A DNA stretch of 35,705 bases from Candidatus Kuenenia stuttgartensis. GTDB lineage: Bacteria; Planctomycetota; Planctomycetia; Planctomycetales; Planctomycetaceae. A program made the position numbers and the translations under genes. Positions 8,561 through 19,210 of the stretch are shown here, in pieces; position 1 is the stretch's first letter; every line of letters begins with the position of its first letter. The stretch is taken from contig CAMDRI010000043.1 of NCBI GenBank assembly GCA_945906725.1, positions 1 through 35,705 on the forward strand, given 5' to 3'. The notes under the pieces were generated by a model that did no database searches, had not been told where the DNA came from, and saw nothing but the letters and a program-made list of their open reading frames with translations.

Positions 8561-10036
8561 TCACGCCAGAATCTCATCGACCACTCTTCCATGCACGTCG
8601 GTCAAACGGAAATACCGGCCTTGGAATTTGTAGGTCAGGCGTTCGTGGTCGATGCCGAGCAGGTGCAGCACCGTCGCTTGGAAGTCGTGGACGTGGACGG
8701 GGTCTTGGGCCGGGTTGTAGGCGAAGTCGTCGGACTCGCCGAACGAGAAACCGCGTTTCACGCCGCCACCGGCCATCCAGATGGTGAAGACGTAGGGGTG
8801 ATGGTCTCGGCCGAGCGTTTTCTTGTCGTTGATGTCGCCCTGGCAGAACGGAGTGCGGCCGAACTCGCCGCCCCAGATGACCAGCGTGTCGTCGAGCAGG
8901 CCACGCTGCTTGAGGTCTTTGACCAGCGCGGCGCTCGGCTGGTCGGTGTCGCGGCATTGGATTTCAAACTGGGTGTTCAGATTGCGGTGGTGGTCCCAGC
9001 CGGCGTGGAAGCATTGCACGAACCGCACGCCTCGCTCGACCAGCCGCCGAGCCATCAGGCAGTTGTAGGCAAACGATCCCTGCCGAGTGACATCCGGGCC
9101 GTAGCTCTCCAGCACATGCTTCGGTTCGGTGGAGAAATCGGTCAATTCCGGGACGCTGGCCTGCATCTTGTACGCCATCTCGTACTGAGCGATGCGTGTA
9201 ACGATCTCCGGGTCGCCGACCTCCGCGAACTTCGCCTCGTTGAGCACTCGCAGATCGTCGAGCAGTCCGCGTCGCACCTCGCGGCTCATGCCGTCCGGGT
9301 TCGAAAGATACAGCACCGGCTCGCCGCTGCCTCGGAACTTCACCCCTTGATACTTCGACGGCAGGAAGCCGCTGCCCCAATAGAAGTCGTAGAAGATTTG
9401 CCCGCAGGTCGCCTCTTTGTCGCGCGACGTCATCACCACGAAGCCGGGAAGTTCATCGCTCTCGCTGCCGAGGCCGTAGGTCGCCCAGGCTCCCATGCTG
9501 GGCCGGCCGGGGAGTTCAGCTCCGGTCAGAAAGAACGTGATCGCCGGCGCGTGATTCACCTGCGTCGTGTGCATGGATTTGATGAACGTCACGTCGTCCA
9601 CGATCGTGCCGAGATGCGGCAAGAACCCGCCGAGCCACCGCCCGCACTCGCCGTGTTGCGAGAATGGCACAATCGACGGCAGCACAACCTTGCTCTTCTG
9701 TCCCTGAGTCATCGTGCTCAGCCGCTGATTCTTGTGAAACGACTCCGGCAACTCCTGCCCGCGAAACTTCTCCATCTGCGGCTTGTAATCAAACGTGTCC
9801 ACATGTGGCGGAGCTCCATTTTGCAGGAGATAGATGACGTTCTTCACCTTCGGCGGATGATGCGGCAGATCAGGCAATCCGCCGAACTGCTTCGGCCTTT
9901 GCTGAGTGGCGGCGTCCGCTGCGCCCAAATCCTTCGCAAGCAACGAGGCCAAAGCAGGCACACCAAGGCCAACGGCACCGTTGGCAAAGAGTTGGCGGCG
10001 AGTGAGGTCAGCGGATTGAAGTTGTCCAAGTGTCAT
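8561..10036 (-). CDS. DUF1501 domain protein, Tat-exported
   Basis: 491 residues. N-terminal Tat signal with the twin arginine TRRQLF (about residues 12-17) and a hydrophobic stretch GAVGLGVPALASLLA. The body is the DUF1501 fold of the alkaline-phosphatase/sulfatase superfamily: VIYLLQNGAPPHVDTFDYKP near the start, the central SMHTTQVNHAPA, and the C-terminal VIWGGEFGRTPF and GRDHHPYVFTIWMAGGG motifs, where His and Asp/Glu resemble metal ligands. Planctomycetes carry dozens of these, usually beside a DUF1549/DUF1553 cytochrome-type partner, which is absent here. Substrate unknown. It lies 30 bp downstream of a second DUF1501 gene, probably in one operon. A long open frame opposite (8552-10063) is a codon-bias shadow. 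Confidence 0.9.
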   Translation of the reverse strand: MTLGQLQSADLTRRQLFANGAVGLGVPALASLLAKDLGAADAATQQRPKQFGGLPDLPHHPPKVKNVIYLLQNGAPPHVDTFDYKPQMEKFRGQELPESFHKNQRLSTMTQGQKSKVVLPSIVPFSQHGECGRWLGGFLPHLGTIVDDVTFIKSMHTTQVNHAPAITFFLTGAELPGRPSMGAWATYGLGSESDELPGFVVMTSRDKEATCGQIFYDFYWGSGFLPSKYQGVKFRGSGEPVLYLSNPDGMSREVRRGLLDDLRVLNEAKFAEVGDPEIVTRIAQYEMAYKMQASVPELTDFSTEPKHVLESYGPDVTRQGSFAYNCLMARRLVERGVRFVQCFHAGWDHHRNLNTQFEIQCRDTDQPSAALVKDLKQRGLLDDTLVIWGGEFGRTPFCQGDINDKKTLGRDHHPYVFTIWMAGGGVKRGFSFGESDDFAYNPAQDPVHVHDFQATVLHLLGIDHERLTYKFQGRYFRLTDVHGRVVDEILA

Positions 10037-10066
10037 GTCGCTGTCGCTTTCTCAGTCATTTAGCCT

Positions 10067-11509
<1,443 letters not shown>

Positions 11510-11598
11510 GGTCGCGCCCACCAAAGAAGTCGAATCGTTCGTCAACAGACTAGCGGACGAAGCGACCGTCGAACACTCGGAGGGCGACGTTCCGTGGC

Positions 11599-12695
11599 TC
11601 ACCAATGCCAAGTGACATCGCGAACTTTGGCTGGGACGAAATTGTCTTGTTTCGAGCGGCGGAAGAGGAGTTCTTCGACGACCGCGACGGCATCGGCAGT
11701 TTTCAGGAAGGCCTGATACAGCGGGTAGAACGGCAGCACCCCGCTGATCAGCAAATCGCGGCCGGGTGTGCGCGAGTAGCTCAGCATCAGCAGCGCCTGA
11801 ACTAACTCGAAGACCAGCAGGCAGAGATACAGCAGCATCGCGAGATGCCCGACGCCCTTCGCGAAAAGCACGCACAGCCAGATGCCGTAGGCCCACCAGC
11901 CGAACAGGCAGTAGATGTTGAAGAACCAGCGTTCGAGAAAGACTTCAAGGTTCGCCCAGCGAAAATGTCGCTGCCAGAAAACGTCTGATCGAGATGCTTG
12001 CGGCATTCGTAGGTGACCACCGAGCGATCCCAGCGGCGACGCTGATGAAACAGTCGCGTCTAAGTGGTCGGGACGTTCGCCAGGCAGCGGGGCGGCGGCG
12101 ATGCGATATCCCCATCGGCGAATGCGGAGCATAATGTCGCCGTCCTCACCGGGACCGACGTCCCAGCCGCCGAGCCGTTCAGACAACTGACGACCCATGA
12201 AGATCGTCTGGTGATACTCGTAGGCTTGCAGCCAAGTGCAGAGGTTGTGGAAGGCATTCCAGGCCTCGACGCTGGCTGAAACCGCACCGACTTGTGGATC
12301 GGCGAATGGCTGCACGATTTCCCAGATCGCGCTTGCGGAGAATCGCAAATCGGTGCCCATGCAGACGACGATGTCGGCACGGGTGTAACTCAACCCCCAA
12401 TTCAGCGCACTCGATCGGCACCGCGTTCGGGACGGCTAAGAGCCAGTACGCCGGCATGTTCGGCTGCGAAGCGCTGAGCGACTTCGGCTATGCCATCGGT
12501 CGATCCGTCATCGACAACGATCAATTCCAGCCGCGGATAAATTCCCCACATCGAGGCGGGCGACTCGGCAATCGTGTCTCCCTCGTTGTGTCCGACCAGC
12601 AGCACGCAGACCGTCGGACAGTGCGAGTACCGAGTCTCCGTTGGCGCGCCACACAGCCAATTCACGCCCCACCGTCCAAGGTCGAAGAGCGCCAT
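11599..12695 (-). pseudogene. Processive family-2 glycosyltransferase, frameshifted
   Basis: Two frames together make one membrane glycosyltransferase of about 365 residues. The upstream part (12695-12402) holds VCVLLVGHNEGDTI and LELIVVDDGSTDG, the nucleotide-sugar binding start of GT-A folds. It breaks after SRPERG. The downstream part resumes with SSALNWGLSYTRADIVVCMG, then the acceptor-site PGEDGDIMLRIRRWGY and a QRHFRW motif, close to the Q(Q/R)xxRW of cellulose- and hyaluronan-synthase-like enzymes. Three or so transmembrane helices follow. The break is at about 12418-12424, where a single missing base would restore the expected RPERGG-(R/K)SSALN. Either the gene is dead or one base was lost in assembly. 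It would polymerise or transfer sugars at the inner membrane. Confidence 0.8.
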
Positions 12696-12851
12696 GCTCG
12701 CTTTGGGTTCCCCGCTAACTCGCGAATGGAAACGACGTACGTGCTCGCAATAGCAGAACGGTCCAAATGACAGAAACCCTGGCCAGTTGACATGAACCTG
12801 GATTGGGTTTGCCGCTGGCTGTCATCGCCCATTGCCACAAGAAGTCAGTGG

Positions 12852-13256
12852 TCAGCCCTCTTTTGTTTGGCAATGGCTCAACTGGCAACGGATCAGTTGC
12901 CACACGAACAAGCCGCATGCGGCTCCGGCGATGTCGGCCAGCCAGTCGGCGAATTCGCAGTGGCGGTTGATGCCCGGCAGCATTTGAGTCAGTTCATCGA
13001 CGATGCCGGTGAACGCCGCGAAGCTCCAAATCGCGAGCAGAGTGCGCCGCGTCACTGGCCGCGACGTTTTCCACCAGGTCGCGATCAGAAACGCCAAGCC
13101 GAAGTACGCGCCGAAGTGTAGCCACTTGTCGTTGCCTTCGATCGAGATCAGGTCTTCGGGATGTGGCAGGTGCGTACCGGTGACGAGCGAGGTTAGATAG
13201 ACCAGCAGCGCCACTCCGCTCCATCGTCGCAGCCACTTCGCGTCCAGGAATGCCAT
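12852..13256 (-). CDS. VanZ family membrane protein
   Basis: 134 residues with four hydrophobic helices. It shows the VanZ signature: NDKWLHFGAYFGLAFL (about 42-57) and GIVDELTQMLPGINRHCEFADWLADIAGAACG, i.e. the D/E-Q-P-G-R/N...D..D..G pattern. VanZ-like proteins are small inner-membrane proteins; the name comes from teicoplanin resistance, but most members have no known function. The start is only 9 bp after the stop of the STAS gene (13266), so the two are likely co-transcribed. The 156 bp between this gene and the glycosyltransferase (12696-12851) show nothing. Confidence 0.85.
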   Translation of the reverse strand: MAFLDAKWLRRWSGVALLVYLTSLVTGTHLPHPEDLISIEGNDKWLHFGAYFGLAFLIATWWKTSRPVTRRTLLAIWSFAAFTGIVDELTQMLPGINRHCEFADWLADIAGAACGLFVWQLIRCQLSHCQTKEG

Positions 13257-13265
13257 CGCGGCATG

Positions 13266-13610
13266 TTATCCCGCGCTCAGGAAACTGGCGACGGCATCGA
13301 TCACCGAGTCGAACGTGTCGAGGTGGTCGTCCAGCCGAGTCAGCTCAAAGACCTTTTGGCCGGTCTCGGTGAGGTTGCAGACTTTGAGATTTCCATCGTG
13401 CTGCCGCAACTCGTCGCGCAGGTCGAGCAGCGCCGTCAGGCCGGCGCTGTCGAGCGACTCGGTGCGATCCATTTGAGCGACAACGCAGACTGCCCCTTGC
13501 GAGACCGGATGTTCCAGAGCGTTCATTAGCTCGCGAGCGTTTTCTTCGTTGAGTTCTTCGGGCGTGTGCGCGACCAGAACTCGGCCGAAAGTTTCCGTGG
13601 TGATGGCCAT
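13266..13610 (-). CDS. STAS-domain anti-sigma-factor antagonist
   Basis: 114 residues, a single STAS domain. The phosphorylation-site motif ESLDSAGLTALLDLRDEL is present, with the conserved Ser at 55 in DSAG. The N-terminal FGRVLVAHTPEELNEENARELMNAL fits the beta-alpha opening of SpoIIAA/RsbV-type proteins. These bind a partner-switching kinase when unphosphorylated; no RsbW-type kinase is visible in the window. It starts 22 bp after the GGDEF gene, which suggests one signalling operon of receiver, diguanylate cyclase and STAS. Confidence 0.87.
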   Translation of the reverse strand: MAITTETFGRVLVAHTPEELNEENARELMNALEHPVSQGAVCVVAQMDRTESLDSAGLTALLDLRDELRQHDGNLKVCNLTETGQKVFELTRLDDHLDTFDSVIDAVASFLSAG

Positions 13611-13632
13611 GATCGACGATTCCTCAAGACCC

Positions 13633-15243
13633 TTATCGCAGCGAGAAATGCGAAGTTTCAGCGATCATGGCGATTCCTGGACGCGACGTATCGTGTGCTT
13701 CCACACGATTGCGACCGTCATTCTTGGCGTGGTACAGAGCTTTGTCGGCCAAGCGGATCAGTCGCATGGCATTGGTGGCCGGACGACCGAGTTCCGTGAC
13801 GCCAAAGCTGGCGGTGACGTGCAGTTGAACGCCGTTGAAACTGACTGGATGAGACGCCAGCGCGGAGCGAAGCATTTCGGCTAACTCGGTACCGCGACTC
13901 AGCGTTTCGCCCGGCAGCGCGCCGATGAATTCCTCACCGCCGTAGCGTCCCAGGATCGCATGGTCGGGCATGATCGCCCGCCACCAATTGGAGACCTCTT
14001 GCAGCACTTTATCGCCGGCTTGGTGGCCATAGTTGTCGTTGAACTCTTTGAAGTGATCGATGTCGCTCATCACCAGGGTCAGCGGTCGATTGTGAGCCTG
14101 CGCCTCGTCGATCATGCGTTCCAATTCTTCCAGGAACGGAGCGTGATGCAGCAGACCGGTCAGCCCGTCTCGGCGACCCACTTCCTGAATGGTGCGGAAC
14201 AACTGCGAGTTCTTCAGGCTCAAAGCACAGTGATTGGCGAGGATGTGCAACATGCGGATGAAGGTCGGACCTTCGTCTTGAGCGTCGTTGACCACCAGCA
14301 CACCGACCAAGTCGTTGCCAACCAACAGCGGCGCGATGGCATTCGGCAGCGTTTCGCCAGACAAATCTGCGGCCTGCACTTTCCCAGCGAGGACATCTCT
14401 CTGAGTCAAAATCCGACGTTGCTGCATGACCCAGGCGAACGCGGCTGGCAATGGCGCCGCTTGGATTAGCACCGCTCGCACCGAATCGGACAGCTGCGCG
14501 GCTTCCGACTGAACCGCGTTGGTGAATCGTTCTTCGCGAGCATCCCACAGGTGCAGTTCCGCGTGCTGGCAGTGCAACAATTCCTTCGTCGTGTCCAGAA
14601 TCGCGGATACCAGTGCATCGAGTTTCAGCTCCGACGACAAACGATGCCCGATCTGTTGCATCGAGAGCAGCATCATCGCGAAGTCAAACACATCCGAGTC
14701 GATGACTGGCGAGGCAGATGGTTCGACCAATTCTGACAGCATCTGGCCAAACGCCGTGTCCGTCTTCTCGGTCGACGGACGCGATGCCTCCGGGTCTGAA
14801 TTCATCCCGGAGATCGGAATCTCGCCAGACAAACGCGGGTTGCGGTCGTAGTCGTAGATCTTGCGAACCAATTCAAACTGCTGAGTCTCCAGGTCATTGA
14901 TTTTCCGCAGTCGGTTATGGCTGGTCTTGCAGACAATCGCACTGAGTAAGCCCATTATGACTGTGCCAAACATGCTGATGAACAAGGCCAGCACTAGGGA
15001 CAGGTCGCCGTCGTTGTACCAGCAGACTCCCGAACTCAACATCGCGGCGACTGCGACGATCAGAGCCGCGGCGCGGCCATCTCCGCGCAAAGCCACGATC
15101 CCGACCACGATTGTCATCACGAGAAACGAACCGCAGCCCGCAATCCACGGATGCGACGCCCCAAACGATGACATCGCGATCGCGATGCCGCCGAGCGTCA
15201 GCATGTGCCGAGCCATCGTTTTTTCAGAGAGGAAATCCAACAT
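13633..15243 (-). CDS. GAF-GGDEF diguanylate cyclase, membrane-bound
   Basis: 536 residues. Four N-terminal transmembrane helices (about 12-30, 34-52, 58-73, 82-105) lead to a charged linker, a GAF-like sensor domain (about 200-345) and a GGDEF domain (about 357-520). The active-site loop is RYGGEEF at 433-439, with metal-binding Asp at 394 (MSDIDHFK) and the entry motif RDGLTGLLHH. This should make cyclic di-GMP from two GTP. The inhibitory RxxD site usually found five residues before GGEEF is absent (PDHA instead), so product inhibition through that site is unlikely. It lies between the receiver gene (51 bp upstream) and the STAS gene (22 bp downstream). Confidence 0.92.
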   Translation of the reverse strand: MLDFLSEKTMARHMLTLGGIAIAMSSFGASHPWIAGCGSFLVMTIVVGIVALRGDGRAAALIVAVAAMLSSGVCWYNDGDLSLVLALFISMFGTVIMGLLSAIVCKTSHNRLRKINDLETQQFELVRKIYDYDRNPRLSGEIPISGMNSDPEASRPSTEKTDTAFGQMLSELVEPSASPVIDSDVFDFAMMLLSMQQIGHRLSSELKLDALVSAILDTTKELLHCQHAELHLWDAREERFTNAVQSEAAQLSDSVRAVLIQAAPLPAAFAWVMQQRRILTQRDVLAGKVQAADLSGETLPNAIAPLLVGNDLVGVLVVNDAQDEGPTFIRMLHILANHCALSLKNSQLFRTIQEVGRRDGLTGLLHHAPFLEELERMIDEAQAHNRPLTLVMSDIDHFKEFNDNYGHQAGDKVLQEVSNWWRAIMPDHAILGRYGGEEFIGALPGETLSRGTELAEMLRSALASHPVSFNGVQLHVTASFGVTELGRPATNAMRLIRLADKALYHAKNDGRNRVEAHDTSRPGIAMIAETSHFSLR

Positions 15244-15294
15244 GAATCACTCGCTGGGATCAGACATTGAACCCGTTTGCGAATCAGAAACTTC

Positions 15295-15681
15295 TCACTG
15301 TGCGACCGCCGCCCCCAACAGTGAATTGGCAATCGACACCAACTCGCGCGGCGAGAACAGCCTGCAGAGCACCTGCTGCACGCCGTGCTCGACGCGCACT
15401 TCTTCTTCTTCCAATTCATAACTCTTCGCCGTCAGCAGGATGACCGGAATGTCCTTCAGGTCCGGGTGGGACCGAATGTTCTTGATGAGGCCCAAGCCAT
15501 CCAACAGCGGCATCTGCAAATCGGTAATGACCAACTGCGGAGGATCACGCAGGATCGACTCCCACGCGGCTTGGCCGTTGTTGTCGCTGGTCACTCGGAA
15601 GCCTGCTTTGGAGAACTTCAACGACACCGCCGCCAGCACAATGTGTGGCTCGTCATCGCAGACAAGGACGTGGTGGTTCAT
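15295..15681 (-). CDS. Single-domain response regulator
   Basis: 128-residue receiver domain with no output domain. Acidic pocket D9-D10 (CDDEP), phospho-acceptor D54 (VITDLQMP) and T84 (LLTAKS) are in place. The invariant Lys near the C-terminus, normally in a KPF motif, is replaced by Arg 107 (CRLFSPREL), which should weaken phosphoryl signalling. The start at 15681 follows GAGGGAAG; the frame upstream to 15792 belongs to the kinase remnant region. It probably links a sensor kinase to the adjoining diguanylate cyclase, by protein contact rather than DNA binding (inference). Confidence 0.88.
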   Translation of the reverse strand: MNHHVLVCDDEPHIVLAAVSLKFSKAGFRVTSDNNGQAAWESILRDPPQLVITDLQMPLLDGLGLIKNIRSHPDLKDIPVILLTAKSYELEEEEVRVEHGVQQVLCRLFSPRELVSIANSLLGAAVAQ

Positions 15682-15710
15682 GAGGCTTCCCTCTTTCAAG
15701 GATCGCGTTA

Positions 15711-15974
15711 TCAAGTGTTGGCGAGAGTAGATTCCAGTTTGGGTGCGGGCTTTTTGGATCGTTTTGAGTCTTGATGTCCCAGTGGAATCCACATCGAGAA
15801 CTTGGAGCCGACACTGACCGTCGATTCGACGTTGATGTGGCCATTGTGCAAGTCTTTGGCGATCGACTGCACAAACCCCAAATCAAGCCCGGTCCCTTTG
15901 GCGGCATGCTGATGTTCGGGGACTCGATAAAAGCGGTCGAAGATCTTTGGCAGTGATTCCGGGCCTTCGCCTCT
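15711..15974 (-). pseudogene. Histidine-kinase C-terminal remnant
   Basis: About 87 codons match the end of an HATPase_c domain: ESLPKIFDRFYRVPEHQH (the F-box region), GTGLDLGFVQSIAKDL (the G2 box, normally GTGLGL) and GHINVESTVSVGSKFSMWIP. The H-box, N-box and G1 box are missing, and the sequence upstream to 16148 in this frame does not look like a kinase. It precedes the response-regulator gene by about 30 bp, as the 3' end of a kinase gene would in a kinase-regulator pair, so the upstream part was probably deleted. Confidence 0.7.
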
Positions 15975-15978
15975 TGCT

Positions 15979-16134
15979 GACCGCGATGCACCCAAGCTGC
16001 CGTTAGGAAACTGCCGGCCACTTCGACACATGACGGGGTCAGCAATCCCGGCGAAACGCTTGCCGACAAGGCGACACCGGCCGCTCCGGTGCTCAACGCT
16101 GGCCAGACGGCGGTCCACAAGGTATGACGATCCC
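15979..16134 (+). pseudogene. Possible decayed coding fragment
   Basis: A plus-strand frame without a start reads GVSNPGETLADKATPAAPVL then NAGQTAVHKV and a TGA, with coding-like third positions. It sits just upstream of the kinase remnant on the opposite strand. It could be the tail of a lost gene or chance. No family is recognised. Confidence 0.18.
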
Positions 16135-16286
16135 GGCTCATTCGGCACGATTCCTACGATTGACGCGATCGGCGCAGCGGCGTTCCACCGTGGCCGCCAA
16201 AACGTAGGTCACGTTCCGGAATCTGTCCAAAAGCCAATGACGATTTGGCGAAACCCCAACACAGTGATGACTCCAGGAACTTTGCG

Positions 16287-17447
16287 ATGCTGGAACTTCG
16301 CGGACGAAGTTATGTGAACGGCGAACCGATTTGCGTGACCGTTGAGGCCGAACGCATCGCCCGCGTCGAACCAGCCTGGCCAGAAGGAGACGCAGCGGCC
16401 TGGCCGTGGATCGCGCCGGGGCTGTTCGACTTGCAGATCAACGGCCACAAAGGGGTTTGGTTTTGCGACCCAAAACTGACGGCCGAGCAAGTGCTGACCG
16501 TCTTGCAGGCACACTTCGCGTTCGGCATCACTCGGCTCTGTCCGACGCTGATCACTGCCAGCTTTGAGGCGCTCGCGGCCGGCGTCAAAGCAATCCGGGA
16601 AGCGTGTGAATCGACGGCATGGGCCGACAAGATGGTGCCGGGTATTCATCTGGAAGGACCGCACATCTCGCCGGAAGACGGCCCGCGCGGTGCGCATCCG
16701 TTGTCGCAAGTGCGGCCAGCGAATTGGGACGAGTTTCGCCGCTTGCAGGACATCTCTGGCAATCGCATTCGACTCGTGACGCTCGCACCGGAAACCGGCA
16801 ACGCGGTCGAGTTCATTCGCCAAGCGGTCGCTGCGGGCGTGACGGTTTCGATTGGTCACACGGGGGCAACGCCGGAACAAGTCGCTGCCGCGATCGACGC
16901 CGGAGCAACCCTGAGCACTCATTTGGGCAACGGTTCGCACGGGATGATCCGTCGACACCCGAACTACATTTGGGAACAACTGGGGGACAAGCGGTTGTTT
17001 GCCTGCATCATCACCGACGGACATCACCTGCCGGCGAGCGTCATTCGCTCGGTCGTGCGAGCCAAATCGACGCTGCACACAATCATCACCTGCGACTCAG
17101 CCGGCTTGGCGGGTTGTCCGCCGGGGCGCTATCAGATCGAATCGGGCGAAGTCGAAATCCTGCCGGAAGGCAAGATCGTCGTGGCCGCGAACCCGCAGTA
17201 TCTAGCGGGATCGGCTCAACTGACCAACGCCTGCGTCTCCAATGCAATTCGAGTTGCCGGGCTTTCGCTGCACGACGCCTGGAACATGGCCAGCCGGAAT
17301 ACCGCACGAGCTTTGAAAGTCGAAGAACAGCGACTGGCTCGCGGCTCACGAGCAGATCTCGTGCTGTTCGACTGGAGCGGTTCGGACGACGAAATTCATA
17401 TCCGAGCCACCATCGCAGCCGGTGAATTGCGATACCAAAAGGTATGA
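16287..17447 (+). CDS. nagA: N-acetylglucosamine-6-phosphate deacetylase family protein
   Basis: 386 residues, the usual NagA length. Amidohydrolase barrel: WIAPGLFDLQINGHKG near residue 41, the metal-ligand Glu 123 in HLEGPHISPEDGPRGAHP, His 191 in SIGHTGAT, His 212 in STHLGNGSHGM, and catalytic Asp 270 in ITCDSAGLAG. It would deacetylate GlcNAc-6-P to GlcN-6-P in the cytoplasm, the entry of amino sugars into glycolysis or cell-wall recycling. The THLGNGSH segment differs from the classical THL(F/Y)NAM, so a related N-acyl sugar substrate is possible. AGGA 10 nt upstream favours the ATG at 16287 over the TTG at 16245. No nag operon partners are adjacent. Confidence 0.85.
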   Translation: MLELRGRSYVNGEPICVTVEAERIARVEPAWPEGDAAAWPWIAPGLFDLQINGHKGVWFCDPKLTAEQVLTVLQAHFAFGITRLCPTLITASFEALAAGVKAIREACESTAWADKMVPGIHLEGPHISPEDGPRGAHPLSQVRPANWDEFRRLQDISGNRIRLVTLAPETGNAVEFIRQAVAAGVTVSIGHTGATPEQVAAAIDAGATLSTHLGNGSHGMIRRHPNYIWEQLGDKRLFACIITDGHHLPASVIRSVVRAKSTLHTIITCDSAGLAGCPPGRYQIESGEVEILPEGKIVVAANPQYLAGSAQLTNACVSNAIRVAGLSLHDAWNMASRNTARALKVEEQRLARGSRADLVLFDWSGSDDEIHIRATIAAGELRYQKV

Positions 17448-17733
17448 CCTTTGGTGTGGCGCGAAATCTGACGACCGAATATTCACTGTCGGATTCCCGC
17501 AGTCACGGACCATGGTCTGGCGAGTAATTCCCACTGTCCAGCGATTTGCTCGTGGAGTTCCTCAGAACTTGGATTGCCAGTGAGATGGCTGCTTGCGTCT
17601 ACTTTCAGACGGGCCTAGCATCTTTCCCCCCACGGCAATTGAGTTGGATGATCTGCCGTGTTCTCCTTTGATTACCCGACTTATCCCTGAGCGCGTGGTG
17701 CCTCACATCGCTCGCAATGTCAACGGTTGGCGG

Positions 17734-19149
17734 ATGTCCTTTCAGAGCCTTGATGAATTACGGCGCGTTTTGGTGGAATTGGAGTTGGTCTCACCCGACC
17801 AACTGGCAACCGCGGTCGAGGAGGCCGCGAGCGTCTCGCGTCAACCCGCCCCGTTGCTCGACCTGCTCGAACGCCAGGGATTGCTGACGACGTACCAGTT
17901 GAGCAAGCTGCACAAAGGCGAGACGGACGGCCTGATCCTCGGCCGGTACAAGCTGCTGTATCGAAATGCCTCGGGAAGTTTCGCTCGCGTGTTCCGAGCT
18001 TGTTCGTTGGACGATGGCAAAATGATCGGCCTCAAAGTGCTGCGGCAGCGGTGGGCCTCCGATCCGAATTACGTCAAACAATTCCACCGCGAGGCGGAGA
18101 TTTGCCAGCGGTTGCGGCACAAAAACATCGTGCCAATTTACGACGTCGGTGAAGATCGTGGCGAACACTTCCTGACGATGGAATTCGTCGAGGGGGGCAA
18201 CCTTCGCGAATTCCTGAAGATTCGTGGCCAGTGCTCACCCATCGAATCTGCCCAGTGCCTGCTCGACATGGCCGAGGGGATGGAATACGCCCTCTCCAAG
18301 GGGATGACGCATCGCGACTTCAAGCTGACCAACGTGCTGATGAGCAGCGACCGCGTCGCCAAATTAGTGGACTTCGGCTTGGCAAGCCTCAGTTCGACCG
18401 AGAGCGGCACCGACGAGGGAAACCTGCGAGCACTGGAATACGCGACTCTCGAAAAGGGAACTAGTGCTCCGGACGATGATCCGCGGAGCGACCTCTACTT
18501 CCTGGGGGCTGTCGTCTACGAATTGCTCACCGGTTCACCCCCGTACCCAGCGACGAAAGATCGCGGCGAACGCAAAAAGCTCAGCCGCTACACGAATGTC
18601 AGGCAGGTTCGGTCAATCGCACCGCAGGTTCCCGCTGCGCTCGGCGAAATTATCGACCATTTGATGCGTGTCAATCCGAACGAACGATTCCAGTCCGCCA
18701 CGGAAGTCGTCCACGCCACTCGCCAAGCGTTCAAGGAATTGGGGAGCATTCCGCGCGGTGACAACAACAACGGTCCGAAGACGGTCCTCTGCATCGAAAC
18801 TCGCCCCAAACATCAAGATTTGCTGCGCGACTATTTGACGAAGCTCGGCTTCCGAGTCCTGATGATGACTGATTTGCAGCGCGGGATGACTCGACTGCGA
18901 ACCGGTCCTACCGACGCCATGCTGTTGATGGCGGACTCCGTTTCGGAAGGCTTGTCCTCCGGCCTGCAAGATTTGGTGCGTTGGAAGAAGTCGTCCAGCA
19001 CAGCGATGGTGGTTGTGTTGTCTCAAACCCAACAAGGCTGGAAAAACATGCTCGAGGACGCCGGTTCAACGAGGGTCTTGGTCCAGTCAGTTCAACTGCG
19101 TGACATCCGCCGCGAACTGGAATCTCTGCTGGGTGTGAAGTCCGAATGA
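17734..19149 (+). CDS. Serine/threonine protein kinase with C-terminal pseudo-receiver
   Basis: 471 residues. A helical N-terminal segment (1-65; VSPDQLATAVEEA) precedes a Hanks-type kinase domain (about 70-335): a glycine-poor loop (NASGSFARVF), Lys 101 (GLKVL), Glu 120, catalytic HRDFKLTN with Asp 195, DFG at 213-215, and DLYFLGAVVYELLTG. Residues of about 348-470 look like a receiver fold (KTVLCIETRPKHQDLLRDYL) but lack the phospho-acceptor Asp: DAMLLMADS sits where LVLLD would be. The kinase has all catalytic residues; the tail is presumably a binding or regulatory module. No transmembrane helix is seen, so it is cytoplasmic. The frame is open from 17593, but residues before Met 17734 look non-coding. 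The 286 bp before it (17448-17733) show nothing. Confidence 0.88.
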   Translation: MSFQSLDELRRVLVELELVSPDQLATAVEEAASVSRQPAPLLDLLERQGLLTTYQLSKLHKGETDGLILGRYKLLYRNASGSFARVFRACSLDDGKMIGLKVLRQRWASDPNYVKQFHREAEICQRLRHKNIVPIYDVGEDRGEHFLTMEFVEGGNLREFLKIRGQCSPIESAQCLLDMAEGMEYALSKGMTHRDFKLTNVLMSSDRVAKLVDFGLASLSSTESGTDEGNLRALEYATLEKGTSAPDDDPRSDLYFLGAVVYELLTGSPPYPATKDRGERKKLSRYTNVRQVRSIAPQVPAALGEIIDHLMRVNPNERFQSATEVVHATRQAFKELGSIPRGDNNNGPKTVLCIETRPKHQDLLRDYLTKLGFRVLMMTDLQRGMTRLRTGPTDAMLLMADSVSEGLSSGLQDLVRWKKSSSTAMVVVLSQTQQGWKNMLEDAGSTRVLVQSVQLRDIRRELESLLGVKSE

Positions 19150-19210
19150 GCGATTCAAACAGCCTCACCGCCGTGAGTCTCGCCCAAACTGTGGCGGTGT
19201 CCTCATTTTG

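Noticed and set aside
8552..10063. 503-codon open frame opposite a DUF1501 gene
   Set aside because: It mirrors a well-conserved gene on the other strand; the openness follows from G/C-rich codon use. The same applies to long antisense frames at 7515-8429, 27722-28744 and 31795-32982.
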